NCBI GenBank assembly: GCA_023630585.1
Contig: CM042565.1
Span: forward strand, 7,603,013-7,667,012
Direction: 5' to 3'
Length of the DNA: 64,000 nucleotides
Source of the DNA: Cranoglanis bouderius
Taxonomy: Eukaryota; Chordata; Actinopteri; Siluriformes; Cranoglanididae
Shown here in pieces: positions 19,489 through 39,871 of this stretch. Numbering within the stretch: the first letter of the stretch is position 1; the number at the start of each line of letters is the position of its first letter. The notes under the pieces were generated by a model, which saw nothing but the letters and a program-made list of their open reading frames with translations, was not told the DNA's origin and made no database searches. Position numbers and translations under genes: made by a program.

Positions 19489-19713
19489 ATGGGCTGTGCG
19501 ATATGCACGCAGTTAATTGACATGTGCGGCATGACAGCTTTACAAGCTGGACCGAGAGCCATGGAAATGTCCGGGTTTCCAGAAGTCCCTCAGCAGGACT
19601 ACCACAGACTGTCAGGTTTACACTACACCTCTTCTTTCTCTGATGCAGAAGACTGCTGTGACGAAACGACAAGTACAAGCTCTTCCTCAGATTACCTTGG
19701 CATGGACGATTAA
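19489..19713 (+). CDS. candidate small acidic protein or terminal exon, unrecognised
   Basis: A 74-codon frame opens at ATG 19489 and ends TAA at 19711-19713. I do not recognise it. Its second half has strong protein-like bias: FPEVPQQDYHRLSGLHYTSS, then an acidic-Cys patch (SDAEDCCDETT), then a Ser run and a DYLGMDD end. This is typical of a disordered C-terminal tail, possibly phosphorylated. The stretch before 19512 may be intron, since 'cacgcag' at 19505-19511 could serve as acceptor. A possible polyadenylation signal AATAAA is at about 19955, 240 bp after the stop. It could be the last exon of a gene starting at the TATA promoter near 14906. Chance remains quite possible. Confidence 0.3.
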   Translation: MGCAICTQLIDMCGMTALQAGPRAMEMSGFPEVPQQDYHRLSGLHYTSSFSDAEDCCDETTSTSSSSDYLGMDD

Positions 19714-20331
19714 CAGCATATTTGTTTTTATTGCTAATGTTCTGTTGCCTTCGTTAAGCCTTTATTCAACCTAGGGAAAGTGCACTGAAGAACATTATGG
19801 TGTATTGGCACCTGGTCTTAAATCCCCTTGCCTTTGTGCTGTGACCAATATTTGAAGTTCTTGGTCCATGTCTAACACACTATGCACTATATTCTAACAC
19901 CCTTAGACTATGTACTTGGCCTTTAAGGACATGAATGTCTTAAATTGCACTAAAAATAAATGCCATTACTGCACAGTACCTCACTGAACAACACTAGAAC
20001 AGCCCCCACAAGAACAACCCACATTTTTAAAATCTAAAATGACTGCCCTAAATTTTTTGTTACCAGTTTGAATCTAAGGAGCAGCAGCTGCCTCTGATGA
20101 CCCCAGCCTTTTCTGCTACATAGAGCAGCCTACGACCAGTGCGGAAAATTGTTACGTTACACACATTTTTTTCCCCTCTTTCTTAAATATATCATATGGA
20201 TTAATAGTGCAGCACATCTCCCAGCATTATTGAGTTAATTTTGAGTCAAAATATTACAAAGATCCAAAAACTACAAAAACAACAAACAATATTATCAACA
20301 TCTCAAAACAGAAAAGGAAAAGTTGAAATTG

Positions 20332-20369
20332 CTACTACTACTACTACTACTAATAATAATAATAATAAG
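20332..20369. repeat. (CTA)n(ATA)n compound microsatellite
   Basis: Seven CTA units switch to six ATA units. The same transition recurs at about 60764 and, inverted, at 28548. Confidence 0.9.
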
Positions 20370-20806
20370 ACTTCATTTTCAAATATAGAAATATAGTTTA
20401 TTTAGATTCCTGGTGTTTATTTTATGGTTACTAATGATATTTTGTGCTTTTCTTGGTTGATCAGAAAGTAATGGGCCCTAATGGTTTACCAGCTGACTGG
20501 TGAGTGATTGTACATGTGTTTAATGGTTTTCTAACGAGCGTTAAACGTCCTACAGGGATCTGGCGGTCACTGCTAGAGACCTTGTGGTCATAGCACTTGC
20601 AAATATTCAATTAAGATAAAACATTTCAAGTTTTAAACACAGAATAGATCCTGGATCTATAACTGAATCAAGAATGACTGAACTCTTGGAAACCATTCAA
20701 TCCACTAGATCCTGATGCGAATATGTTCAATGGAAACCACAGATCAATTCCCACTGGTGGGAAATAATATCTAAAACATTTCAGTTTTGAAAAAAGTCTG
20801 GTCTTG

Positions 20807-21115
20807 TTCTTGTACAACTTCTAACACTTCTCCTACACTATATTACAAAACGCTACACTATAATACACTACACGACACTACACTACAGTACAAAACACTG
20901 CAATACACTACACTACAGTACACTACAATGCACTACACTACACACTACACTACAGTACAAAACACTATAATATGTTACACTACAGTACACTACTGTACAC
21001 TACACTATACTATAATACACTACACTACAACACAGTACACTACAACATACTATACTACACACTACAGACACTACACTACACTACAGTATACTACATTACA
21101 CTATATACTACACAT
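20807..21115. repeat. degenerate ACTAC-type minisatellite
   Basis: About 300 bp of 5-bp-based repeats ('actac', 'actacagtac', 'aaaacactac') in irregular higher-order order. The plus strand stays open through it because TAA, TAG and TGA hardly occur in these units in that frame; the protein would be low-complexity YTTL-type and is not credible. Confidence 0.85.
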
Positions 21116-22743
21116 CTCCATGGGTAATGCCAAAGCATAAATGTTCTGTGTATCATCATATTTTATTTGCTTCAGGATTACATACAGTACACATTTTTTG
21201 ATCGTTCGTTATTTGTGAATGTTTGTGAACTTTACTTTGTTCGCACACTGTTGTATCAGTGCTCCAGAACATTATTAAATGTAATTAGATTATTAAACCA
21301 AATTAATTTCACATTACTGGGAAGATTACCCAGCAATAATGTACAATAATTCTGTTCAGGTCTTAAGGCCATGATATTTTCCTGATTTTCCCTTTCATAT
21401 GCTTAATTACTTTTAATTATATTCATCAGAAACTGTCTGGTAAAACATAAAATCAAAAATCAAGGAACCAGATAAAAAATAATACAGCATGATGAACTAT
21501 AACCAATTTTCTATTACATTTAATTATGTTTTTATTGTGTATATTAATTCCAAATAATGTTTTTTTGTAAATGAACATCAGACCTAAAGTCATTAACAAA
21601 TCAGTAGTGCGTGTCTTTCAAAGTCTGTTAGGAGATAAGTGGACACATTCTCCTACAAGAACTGTCTTGCTGATATGTACAACATAAGTTGTCGCAATGT
21701 TTCTCATGTGTCAGGAAGAGCAGGAAGCTGGAAGCAGGAAGATGTTTGCACTGGTTTAATCCAGTTCCCTATGTGTCATAGGATCTTACACTGCTGTATT
21801 GCTTCTCATCTGCTTTTTCCTCCATCCAATATCATGACACCATAATTATACTCAGATGGAAATGACGTCTTTACAGAGAATGTGCTGAATAAACACATAC
21901 ACTGTATGTATGTCAGGCTGGACACAAATGAACATTACTGTATGTTTGTTACAATTAATTCAACAGAGCAGGTGTTAATTAAACCTCTGAAATAATTAAA
22001 CACTAGTCAGTAATTTATTACAAAGTATTAACCCAGTAGATGCTAATGCATTATTTATAGAGCATATTCACTGCTGTGAGAATTTTAATTCAGCAGTGCA
22101 AAAATAACTCATTGAATGAACACAAGGCGGGATTCCCATCCAATAAATATGTATAGCCCCAACGTATAAAAAAAAAAAAAAAAAAAAAAAAAATGATTCA
22201 TGCAATGAAATGTAATTGAGTTGGTCCAACTTAATTTGATCAAATAGTTTAAATGAAATGGATACATTTATAAAGTGTTTTTTTATGCTTGTTGAACTCA
22301 AACTAAAACATTTAATTGGAAAATAAATTAGGTAGAAATCCTTCTAATTTTATTCCCCTTATATACAGACAAGAGGGACAGAACTTGGTTCAAATGTTTT
22401 TATTTAAAACACATAAAAACAAGTATAAAACAGGTGTGTAATACTGTTATACTGTCAAACAACCATAGTATTAGAGGGGGGGGGGGGGATGCTAAATAAA
22501 CATTTGCTGTTTATTGGTCACTTATTGTATTTAGAACTTTGAAAAAGAATTTAACCAAACAAGCTAGTAATTGTGACAGTGAAAGCACACATTTATAAAC
22601 CTTTTCTTTGGTCTGGAAATTTGCATTTCTCTGCATGAACGACACATGAACAATCGGTGGAAAGCCAAAGTTACAATAAACTTTACCATCAATAATAATG
22701 CAAAGACAAAATAAACTTGACCAAAGAATAAAAGTAGCAAATA

Positions 22744-24102
22744 CAGTAGTGCTTGAAAGTTTGTGAACCCTTTAGAATTTTCTAGATTTCTGCATAAATA
22801 AACAATCAGATTTTCACACAAGTCCTAAAAGTACAGGTGCATCTCAAATTAGAATGTCGTGGAAAAGTTCGTTTATTTCCAGTGGTCCAATATCCTCTTT
22901 TCAGATGGGAGCAAGTTTTGTATTTCATTTGGAAACCAAGGTCCTAGAGTCTGGAGGAAGGGTGGAGAAGCTCATAGCCCAAGTTGCTTGAAGTCCAGTG
23001 TTCAGTTTCCACAGTCTGTGATGATTTGGGGTGCAATGTCATCTGCTGGTGTTGGTCCATTGTGTTTTTTGAAAACCAAAGTCACTGCACCCGTTTACCA
23101 AGAAATTTTGGAGCACTTCATGCTTCCTTCTGCTGACCAGCATTTTGAAGATGCTGATTTCATTTTCCAGCAGGATTTGGCACCTGCCCACACTGCCAAA
23201 AGCACCAAAAGTTGGTTAAATGACCATGGTGTTGGTGTGCTTGACTGGCCAGCAAACTCACCAGACCTGAACCCCATAGAGAATCTATGGGGTATTGTCA
23301 AGAGGAAAATGAGAAACAAGAGACCAAAAAATGCAGATGAGCTGAAGGCCACTGTCAAAGAAACCTGGGCTTCCATACCACCTCAGCAGTGCCACAAACT
23401 GATCACCTCCATGCCATGCCGAATTGAGGCAGTAATTAAAGCAAAAGGAGCCCCTACCAAGTATTGAGTACATGTACAGTAAATGAACATACTTTCCAGA
23501 AGGCCAACAATTCACTAAAAATGTTTTTTTTTATTGGTCTTATGAAGTATTCTAATTTGTTGAGATAGTGAATTGGTGGGTTTTTGTTAAATGTGAGCCA
23601 AAATCATCACAATTAAAAGAACCAAAGACTTAAACTACTTCAGTCTGTGTGCATTGAATTTATTTAATACACGAATTTCACAATTTGAGTTGAATTACTG
23701 AAATAAATGAACTTTACCACGACATTCTAATTTATTGAGATGCACCTGTAGATAAAGAGAACCCAATTAAACAATTGAGACAAAAATATTATACTTGATC
23801 ATTTATTTATTGAGGGAAATATTACATATCTGTGAGTGGCAAAAGTATGTGAACCTCTAGGATTAGCAGTTAATTTGAAGGTGAAATTAGAGTCAGGTGT
23901 TTTAAATCAATGCAATGACAATAAGGTGCGAGTGAGCGCCCTGTTTTATTTAAAACAGTTTTATTGATGGATCCTTTGCAGGGATCCATCAAAGTCTGAG
24001 ATAGTTCATGAGTCCACCATCAAGAGAACACTGAACAACAATGGTGTGCATGGCAGGGTTGCAAGGAGAAAGCCACTGCTCTTTCAAGCACCACTGTACA
24101 TG
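22744..24102 (+). mobile_element. Tc1-like relict split by a second Tc1
   Basis: The left end, TA 22742-22743 then 'cagtagtgcttgaaagtttg', is the terminal repeat of a widespread fish Tc1. The element continues to 22831, is interrupted by the insertion 22834-23748, and resumes at 23751 ('gataaagagaacccaattaa'). It keeps the noncoding left part and a piece of the N-terminal transposase (VHESTIKRTLNNNGVHG, RVARRKPLL at about 24005-24080). The rest and the right terminal repeat are absent. A separate terminal fragment of this family lies at 53110-53175. Confidence 0.8.
22834..23748 (+). mobile_element. internally deleted Tc1, relative of the intact copy at 39872
   Basis: The ends 'caggtgcatctcaaattaga' and its counterpart are flanked by TA at 22832-22833 and 23749-23750. 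An open frame for the catalytic half of the transposase (about 195 residues, ending AKGAPTKY at 23467) is kept: ILFSDGSKF with the first Asp, FQQDLAPAH with the second, and NPIENLW with the Glu 34 residues on. Compared with 39872-41380, about 600 bp are missing. The left terminal repeat is fused straight to codon 127, so the DNA-binding domain is gone and no ATG opens the frame. The remaining protein differs from the intact copy at only about ten positions. Confidence 0.9.
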
Positions 24103-24114
24103 TATGTCCTAATG

Positions 24115-24790
<676 letters not shown>

Positions 24791-25144
24791 TGTATGTGTA
24801 TAATCATCGTCATTAAGTAACTATCACACATTTGCTATCTGGGTCATAGAATTTAATAGATTGGTATTATATTGCATCTAAAAACAATAGTGTGGCCTGT
24901 GGGACATCTATTACACAGTAAATATCTTTTTGGTAATTGGTGACATTTTGGTAAATGTCATATTTGTTGTTCACAGTCATGTTATCATCTTTGAATGTAC
25001 GAAGATTTCTGTTTTGGTAGGCACTTTTGTACCTTGCTTTCATTTTCCATAGCTCTTTCAGAAATTCAAACAAATGTACAAGATGTTCATTGGAGTAATA
25101 AAAAATAATACCTTTAAATAGACCTCTATTCCTCCATATTCAAT

Positions 25145-27640
25145 TCAATTCAATTCAATTTTGTAAGGCATTACAATAATCCAACCTAGAGGTGACGAAG
25201 GCATGAACTAATTTTTCTGCGTCCTGTAGTGACATTATATTTCTTATCTTAGCAATATTTCTGAGGTGAAAGAAGGCTATCCTATTAATATTATCTACAT
25301 GGGGGTCAAATGAAAGACTGGAGTCAATAATCACACCAAGGTCTTTTACTGCTGCACATGATGAAACAGAAAGGCCATCCAGAGTTACTATGTAATCAGA
25401 AAACTTACTTCTAGCTGCATGTGGTCCTAGTATAAGTATTTCTGTCTTGTCAGAATTAAGTAAGAGGAAGTTAATAAGCATCCACTGTCTAATGTCCTTT
25501 ACACATTCCTCAACTTTATTAAGCTGGTGTCTGTCATCTGGCTTTGCTGAAACATACAACTGTGTGTCATCAGCATAACAGTGGAAGCTAATTCCATGTT
25601 TATGAATAATTTGACCCAGAGGTAGCATATATAAAGAAAAAAGCAGTGGGCCTAAAACAGAACCTTGCTGAACACCAAACTTGACCTCAATATGCATCGA
25701 GAATTCACCATTTACATCTACGAACTGATAACGATCAGTCAAATAAGACCTGAGCCAGGAGAGGGTCGTTCCCTTAATGCCAACAACGTTTTCTAGTCTA
25801 CCAAGGAGAATAGTATGATCAATTGTATCAAAAGCTGCACTAAGCAGGAAAGACTCCAGTCTTTCCTTTGACGCCCATGTAGGTAATAGTACTAGGATAG
25901 CTTTCTTTCACCTCAGAAATATTGCTAAGATAAGAAATATATTGTCACTACATGATGCAGAAAAATTAGTCCATGCTTTCGTCACCTCTAGGTTGGATTA
26001 TTGTAATGCCTTACTGTCTGGATGTTCCAGTAGGAGCATAAACAACATAAACATAAACTCCAGTTAGTCCAGAATGCAGCTGCAAGAGTCCTTACAAGAA
26101 CTAGAAGATATGACCACATCACTCCTATCTTATCCACACTGCATTGGCTCCCAGTGAAATCCCGCATTGATTATAAAATACTACTATTGATTTATAAAGC
26201 GCTAAATGGCTTCGCGCCACAGTACCTAAGTGAACTTTTGATCTTTTATGATCCACCACACCTACTTCGATCAAAAGGCGCAGGCTATTTGTCAGTACCT
26301 CGAATAGTGAAGGCTACAGCAGGGGGAAGAGCTTTCTCTTACAAAGCCCCACAGTTATGGAACAGCCTTCCAATTAGTGTTCGGGACTCAGACACAGTCT
26401 CAGTGTTTAAGTCCAGGCTGAAAACATATTTGTTTAATCAAGCCTTTCGTGAATAGTTTTTTTCCTTAGGAAAGGAGCAGATCTAGAGGTCTCATGGGCA
26501 TAGTGTGTTGTGGTGAACTGGGATGTCTGGATGCTGTCACCCCCCCCACCTTCAGGCGTCCACCAAGGTTTGTTGGTGGTGGGGTGGGTGGCCGCCTTGT
26601 CCCAGGGAGCCCTCATGTCTGTGTTACCTTCTGGCTCTCCCTTTTAGTTATTCTGTCATAAGCTAGTCTTGCCAGAGTACCTGCTTTCACTTACGCAAAG
26701 TACATTGTCCTTAACCATTACGGGACAATAAGCATACCTAATGATCTCTCTCTCTCGCTCTCTCGCTCTGTCTCCCTCCCCTTTTGTCGAGCTTCACATG
26801 ATACTCCTGAGATGCCAGTGATCCCGACCCCTTCTGCTCTCTGGACCTACCCGATCCATCCTGATGCCCTACTTCTGGTTGGAGACCTCATCAATTGAAG
26901 TCACATGATGCTGCTGAGGATGGCCCCACACGGTGCAGCCTAAAGATCATTGAGATTACAGTGGTGAAGTTCAACAAAACAGACTTCATAGAAAAACTGT
27001 AATGAATTTTTCATGGTCTCACAACTGCTATCTGACCGTATGGTACTGGTACATTTATAGAAGAGATTTATTTATTTATAATTGCACTATCTGGTGTTAC
27101 GCAGATGAGGATGGGTTCCCTTTTGAGTCTGGTTCCTCTCAAGGTTTCTTCCTTATATCATCTCAGGGAGTGTTTCCTTGCCACCGTCACCGCTGGCTTG
27201 CTCATTGGGGATAAATTCATAAATTTAAATCCTATGTCCTGAATTTATATACTTCTGTAAAGCTGCTTTGGGACAATGTCCATTGTTAAAAGTGCTATAC
27301 AAATAAACTGAACTTGAACTTGAACTAAGGTCAAGCAACACAAGCATGGAGACACAACCCTGATCAGAGGCCAGTAGTAGGTCATTTACCACTTTAACCA
27401 GCGCTGTCTCTGTGCTATGATGAGGCTTAAATCCTGACTGATACATTTCATGAACGTCATTCCTATGTAGGTACGAGCATAGCTGCTGTGCTACAATCTT
27501 TTCTAAGATCTCGGAGATAAAGGGAAGATTTGATATTGGCCTGTAGCTGGACAACTGACAGAGGTCGAGGTCAGTTTTTTTAATCAGGGGTTTGATAACT
27601 GCAAGTTTAAATGATTTGGGTACATAGCCAGTGCTAAGGG
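25145..27640 (-). mobile_element. L2-type LINE fragment, split by a second L2 copy
   Basis: The minus strand carries reverse-transcriptase sequence in two blocks. The complement of 27330-27640 gives the early fingers (SSYRPISNLPFISEILEKIV, TALVKVVNDLLLASD, VLLDLS). The complement of 25145-25838 continues with AAFDTIDH, the palm (GVQQGSVLGPLLFSLYML), the catalytic YADDTQLYV (both Asp present) and LDYCNAL. This is the RT of a non-LTR element of the L2/CR1 group. The left end stops abruptly in a CAATT repeat (25140-25160); the 5' part with endonuclease is missing. The two blocks are separated by the insertion 25845-27323. Confidence 0.88.
25845..27323 (+). mobile_element. 5'-truncated L2 LINE inserted in opposite orientation into another L2
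   Basis: The plus strand encodes only the C-terminal part of the L2 protein: SLSFDAHVGNSTRIAFFHLR, LVHAFVTSRLDYCNALL, HITPILSTLHWLPVKSRIDY, ending VFKSRLKTYLFNQAFRE with stop at 26454-26456. About 860 bp of 3' UTR follow, including 'cttttgagtctggttcctct', and a short tandem tail of TGAACT units. The hexamer ACTAAG flanks it at 25839-25844 and 27324-27329. Removing the insert restores the codons of LDLSAAFDT in the other L2, so this is a clean retroposition event. Confidence 0.85.
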
Positions 27641-28057
27641 ATATGATTTATGTCATTTATTATCTAGAAAAATGTTTACACACAATCAAGGTGAAGAAGA
27701 TTATGAAAATAACTTCAGTTTTCACTTCAATCATAATAACTGGGTTAAACAAATATGTTATACCTCTTTATCTTTTTTCTGTTTTGTTGGAAGACAGATT
27801 AAAGGAATTAGGCTTGCGTGTTCAAGCAAGAAAATCACTAACGTGCAATGCAGGTATTCCAGCAGAAGCAGTGGGAAGCACTGACGCAGCGTAAAATGTG
27901 GAAACTGACTAATCCCTCTAACACAGGGAAGAGTAGTGAGGCAGAGAGAGAAAGGGGGAAATCAGAAGTAGAGAGAGGGGAGGGAATACGGAAGCTCGTC
28001 AGCGAAAGTTTGCCCTGATCTGTGTGACTCAGAGCTTCCCAAAACTGAGACTGCTCG

Positions 28058-28064
28058 TATAAAG
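28058..28064 (+). promoter_or_regulatory. candidate ptges TATA box
   Basis: TATAAAG lies 55 bp before the ptges ATG, which would give a 5' UTR of about 30 bases if transcription starts about 25-30 bp downstream. The DNA before it is purine-rich (27930-28000). Human PTGES is described as TATA-less and GC-box driven, so this would be a difference. Position alone supports the call. Confidence 0.4.
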
Positions 28065-28118
28065 CGCGGTGGAGTCCCGTGCACATCAGGATCAACTCTA
28101 CGGTGCGGTGCGGACGGA

Positions 28119-36111
<7,993 letters not shown>

Positions 36112-39100
36112 GGTTGTCCAGTTCTCTGATAGGCAACTTGTTACTTGTTTAATTATTGATCGCTTGAGGACTAAATATAATGCTTCCACACAATTATATT
36201 ACCAGTTCATGCTTTTATGATAAACTTTTACAATGGTAAAGGTCTGTTTTCATTTCATTTTGTTGTATTTGTAGTAAGGCTGGAGTGTCAGGAATCAAAT
36301 GAAGGTTTGAGTAAGGCTTAGTGTCCTTAAACTAGTGGACCAGAAAGTTTCTCCAGACTGTTTACAAAGCAGCGTCCACTCAACAAAATGTCCATGCTCA
36401 GTAAAGGCCATTTCATTAACAACAAAACTGTTATTCAAGGGTTTTTGAACTAAATTAATGGTTATCATTTTAAAAGATGCTTGCACAGTGTGGGCCTTTC
36501 AGAGCTAGTGTAGCATTAAATAAGTGTTGTTACATAAATACTAGCTTCTCTCCTTCTTGTAGATTATAGAACTCAAAGTGTTTACTTAGGGCTACCTTGC
36601 CATAAAAAGAAAACAAATGGTTTGAATATCAAATGAAAACAGTGAAGTGAACCAGTTCATTTAAAGCTGCCTTATGTGATTCTGGTAGAAATTCGCAAGT
36701 GCTAGATGATTGCTAAAAACAGCTACCAATTTCACCTCTCCCTTCAGATCTCCATCAAACACATGCATATGCACTGCCTATGATAATGGTTACATATTTG
36801 ATTAAAATTTAAAAAAAAATATGAACAGTTTAGCTGTTGTTAAGGTGAGCTAGCTACATGTAAATGACACTCATTTAGACAAAATTGGGATGCTATGTCA
36901 TCTACATAGGCATAATAATGTTAGCTAATATTACAGGTAGTCTTCCTATAGCAATCTTACAGTTGGGCAGTAACTATTGGGACTTAATGTTTTGGATGAT
37001 TAATTCTGCTTGAAATAAGACTATGCAAAGTAAAATAAAAACCTTCCCCAGAAGTAAAGCTAGGTCCACATCGCTCGCTCAGCTCTCTCCAGCGTCAAAA
37101 AGCCATATCAATGTTGATTGTGGTCTTCCATGACTCTTCCCAGATAGCACACAAATGTCATCATGACATGTTTAATTAATGTCTCAGTGAATTTTCTATT
37201 ATATCATCTGCTGCGTCCTTGAGTATAAAATTCGATCCAAACCTGTCAATGTTGCAAGACATCATTTTCTCATGGTGATAAGCAGGTGGCAGATAAAACA
37301 TAAGTTTCCTTCTTGCAGTTTTCTTCCTGTGATTAATTAGTGCAACCTACTTTTTTGTGGTTTTGTTCGGCTGAAAATCTACAGTGGCCCATAAGCACTT
37401 CACAAGCACATCTTAAGCACATCAGCAACCACTCAGAAAACACAACAGCAAAAACAAAAACACAGTAAATTCAGTGACTCCTTATTGAACATCACATGCT
37501 TGTTGTTAATTGAACATGACTATCGTATGACTATCACAAGGAAAAACTGCACCTTTTCAGTTTTCTATGTTATTACAGTGAAGAGCAATTCTTTCTTCTT
37601 TTCCGTGTTCACATACTCATCTCTGCCATGCAAAGTTGACAGCTTATCTAAAATGACATCATATGAATGCCTTTGATAAAAACAAACACAGATGAGTAGA
37701 TTAATGTAGGCTTGTATTACCTCTTACTGTAAACACGCTGCAAAATCACCGTAGATAATCAGTAACAAGCATGTGATGTTTAATAGGGACCTAACCTTCC
37801 ATTTCGAGTTAATGCATCTTCTGATTTGCTGTTGTGTTTTTGTTTTGTATCTGATTTTTTGCTGTCTTTTTAAAAATATTTTTAATATTTTTTTTTATAT
37901 TTATATTGTCTTTCACGTTAGCCCCTGTTTTCCTATTTTAGCATGTTTGCACGTTCTGTCTACTTTGTGTATTTGCTGCTATTATTTAACACATTAGGCC
38001 TAATGTGTTAAATAATCGTCTTGACTGTATAATAATCGTCTTGACTATAAAACCTAGGACAGCCACAGGAACCAGAATTTTTCTCTTAGCATCACCTTTA
38101 TTTATCTTTCAGAATAGTTTAATCATAGCGTTTTTTTTAATCACACAATGCAGCTTTAACCTGTGCTGGTTAAACAGTGTCTTGTGCATTAAGCTTGATA
38201 CAAGGATGCTTGATGTTCAATAGTACTATGTAGTAATGACATTAAAAGCTTGTATAGTGTTTAAGTACTGTATTTTTCACCGTGTATTTGTATAATAAAT
38301 TATTATCTATACTTTCTAGCATATATTTTATATGTTTAAAATATTTTCAAATAGTTTGATGTCTGTAGGTAAGCTGTAGCTGCCAAATATAAAAATAAAT
38401 CTAATAAAGGTATAATCCAGAAGACTTTGTGTGTGAGTATGTGTGTTTGAATGAGGGAAGGAGTGAAATAACAGCCACTTGGGATTATGAAATCTTTTTT
38501 TTTTTAAATTAAAACAACAGCCAAACTATGAAGTCCTGAATGCCAACACTCCAATTATGCAAGAGCTGAAAAGTGGAAGAGAGAGGAGAAGCAAAAGAGA
38601 TGGCATTCCTTCAATGACCAGTGTCACTTAGTAAACTTGTTTTAATTTCAATTCCTAAGTGACAAATCACATTAGTGAATTTCTGATATTTTCATATACA
38701 CTGCTTACAATAGTTTTACAATAATTGTTCACCCATGAAATTTGTGTGATTTCTTTGTGAACTAATTTCACAACAACAGGAAATTCTGCAAGCCTAACTG
38801 CAACACCAGTACAACTACTCTCACTAGTTTGCTTTTTATATCATCACACCATCATAGACGACTAAACAAAAAAACAAAAAACAAGGCGGCACACCAGTGA
38901 TAGAATGAAGAGGATGAAAGCAAGTATGTGGGTTTAGAGTTGTAAAATTAAGGACTTGTTGGCAAGGAGCATGCACTGGCCTGCCTCTCAGCTCAGAGCT
39001 GCTGCTGCATCTATGTGTCAGCACATGTTTGTGGCATTTCACATGCGTGTAACTGAAGGCTATTTGTTAAACATGTAATTATATGCATTAGTGTTTAAGC

Positions 39101-39871
39101 ATTGTCATTTTATACTTTAAAAGAAAGGGATTTATCAAAGAATGAAGGGGGACAAGGCACAAACAAAGACTGCTAGAGCTTCTGTTAGGCTGAGACAGAC
39201 AAATGCCTTCCTTCTTGAATGAGAATGACACTGAAAAACCCTTTGGCCTGGTTCTCAACTAGAGGTGTGTCAGTATACTGGTATACCATGAAAAGTTCAT
39301 CTGGTACAAAATAGAGTCTTTATTTGTCCAGTGTTGTGCTTCACATCCAAAAGGAAGCACCTTGCAGGCAACTCTTGGTCAGTTAAAGATCATGGGCCTT
39401 TCTTTATGGATCAGAAATGGTAGAACAGGGCAATGTCTGAAACCTCTCTGACTGCAGACTCAGCCCCAAAAGTTTAAAGAACACAAACTTTTTGTGGCAG
39501 GTCAACAGAAAATGTTATTAGAAACAGCAGAAAATACAAAAACAGTTTATCTCATTCATGTACATGAGCATTCTATTAATTATGCATCTAATGCAATTGC
39601 ACTGTTTGAACACCAGAAGTCCCAATCTGCACAACCCACTGAGTTAAAATATATAGACAGCACATTGACCTATAGGTCCATATCACAACAAGTGACATGC
39701 ATTCTATGTTATATGGTTAGAAAGCATGTTATAACCATTAATAAGAGCTCTTCTTTTGCTTTTAAACGACACCAGAGGTCTTCTTTCAGAACTCAGGCAT
39801 TGTAGCCGACTTTCGGGCTCTGTTTCTGTTTCTGTTAAAATGACATCTAAGGCACTGCTACAGAGCTCATA
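36112..39871 (+). other. ptges 3' untranslated region and downstream DNA
   Basis: No coding sequence is recognised. AATAAA occurs at about 38294-38299, a possible but unproven poly(A) signal, which would give a 3' UTR of about 2.2 kb. The palindrome at 37981-38016 lies in this stretch. From about 38400 to 39871 there is no feature I can name. Confidence 0.35.
37981..38016. repeat. perfect 36-bp palindrome
   Basis: Two 18-base arms, each the exact reverse complement of the other, without spacer, centred on AGGCCT (37996-38001). It overlaps the start of a tandem duplication of a 20-bp unit (38011-38030 and 38031-38050). Confidence 0.95.

Larger units (their letters stand above)
19714..22743. 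other. intergenic DNA between the candidate exon and the next Tc1
   Basis: Besides the simple repeats listed separately (20332-20369, 20807-21115, A tract 22168-22192, G tract 22477-22488), I see no gene, RNA gene or recognisable mobile element. Confidence 0.4.

Noticed and set aside
19489..19713. Naming the acidic 74-codon frame after a neighbour of usp20/ptges in other vertebrates
   Set aside because: None of the neighbours I could recall (e.g. TOR1A, FNBP1, PRRX2, IER5L) has this C-terminus, so no name is given.
20787..21140. 117-codon frame with YTTL-type repeats
   Set aside because: It is a 5-bp minisatellite read as protein; no start context, no homology.
22859..23467. Treating the 202-codon catalytic frame as a domesticated transposase gene
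   Set aside because: It is bounded by complete terminal repeats and TA duplications of its own element, lacks an ATG and DNA-binding domain, and shows no promoter or splice link.
24867..25073. 68-codon minus-strand frame next to the L2
   Set aside because: It is not continuous with the L2 frame and resembles no known protein.
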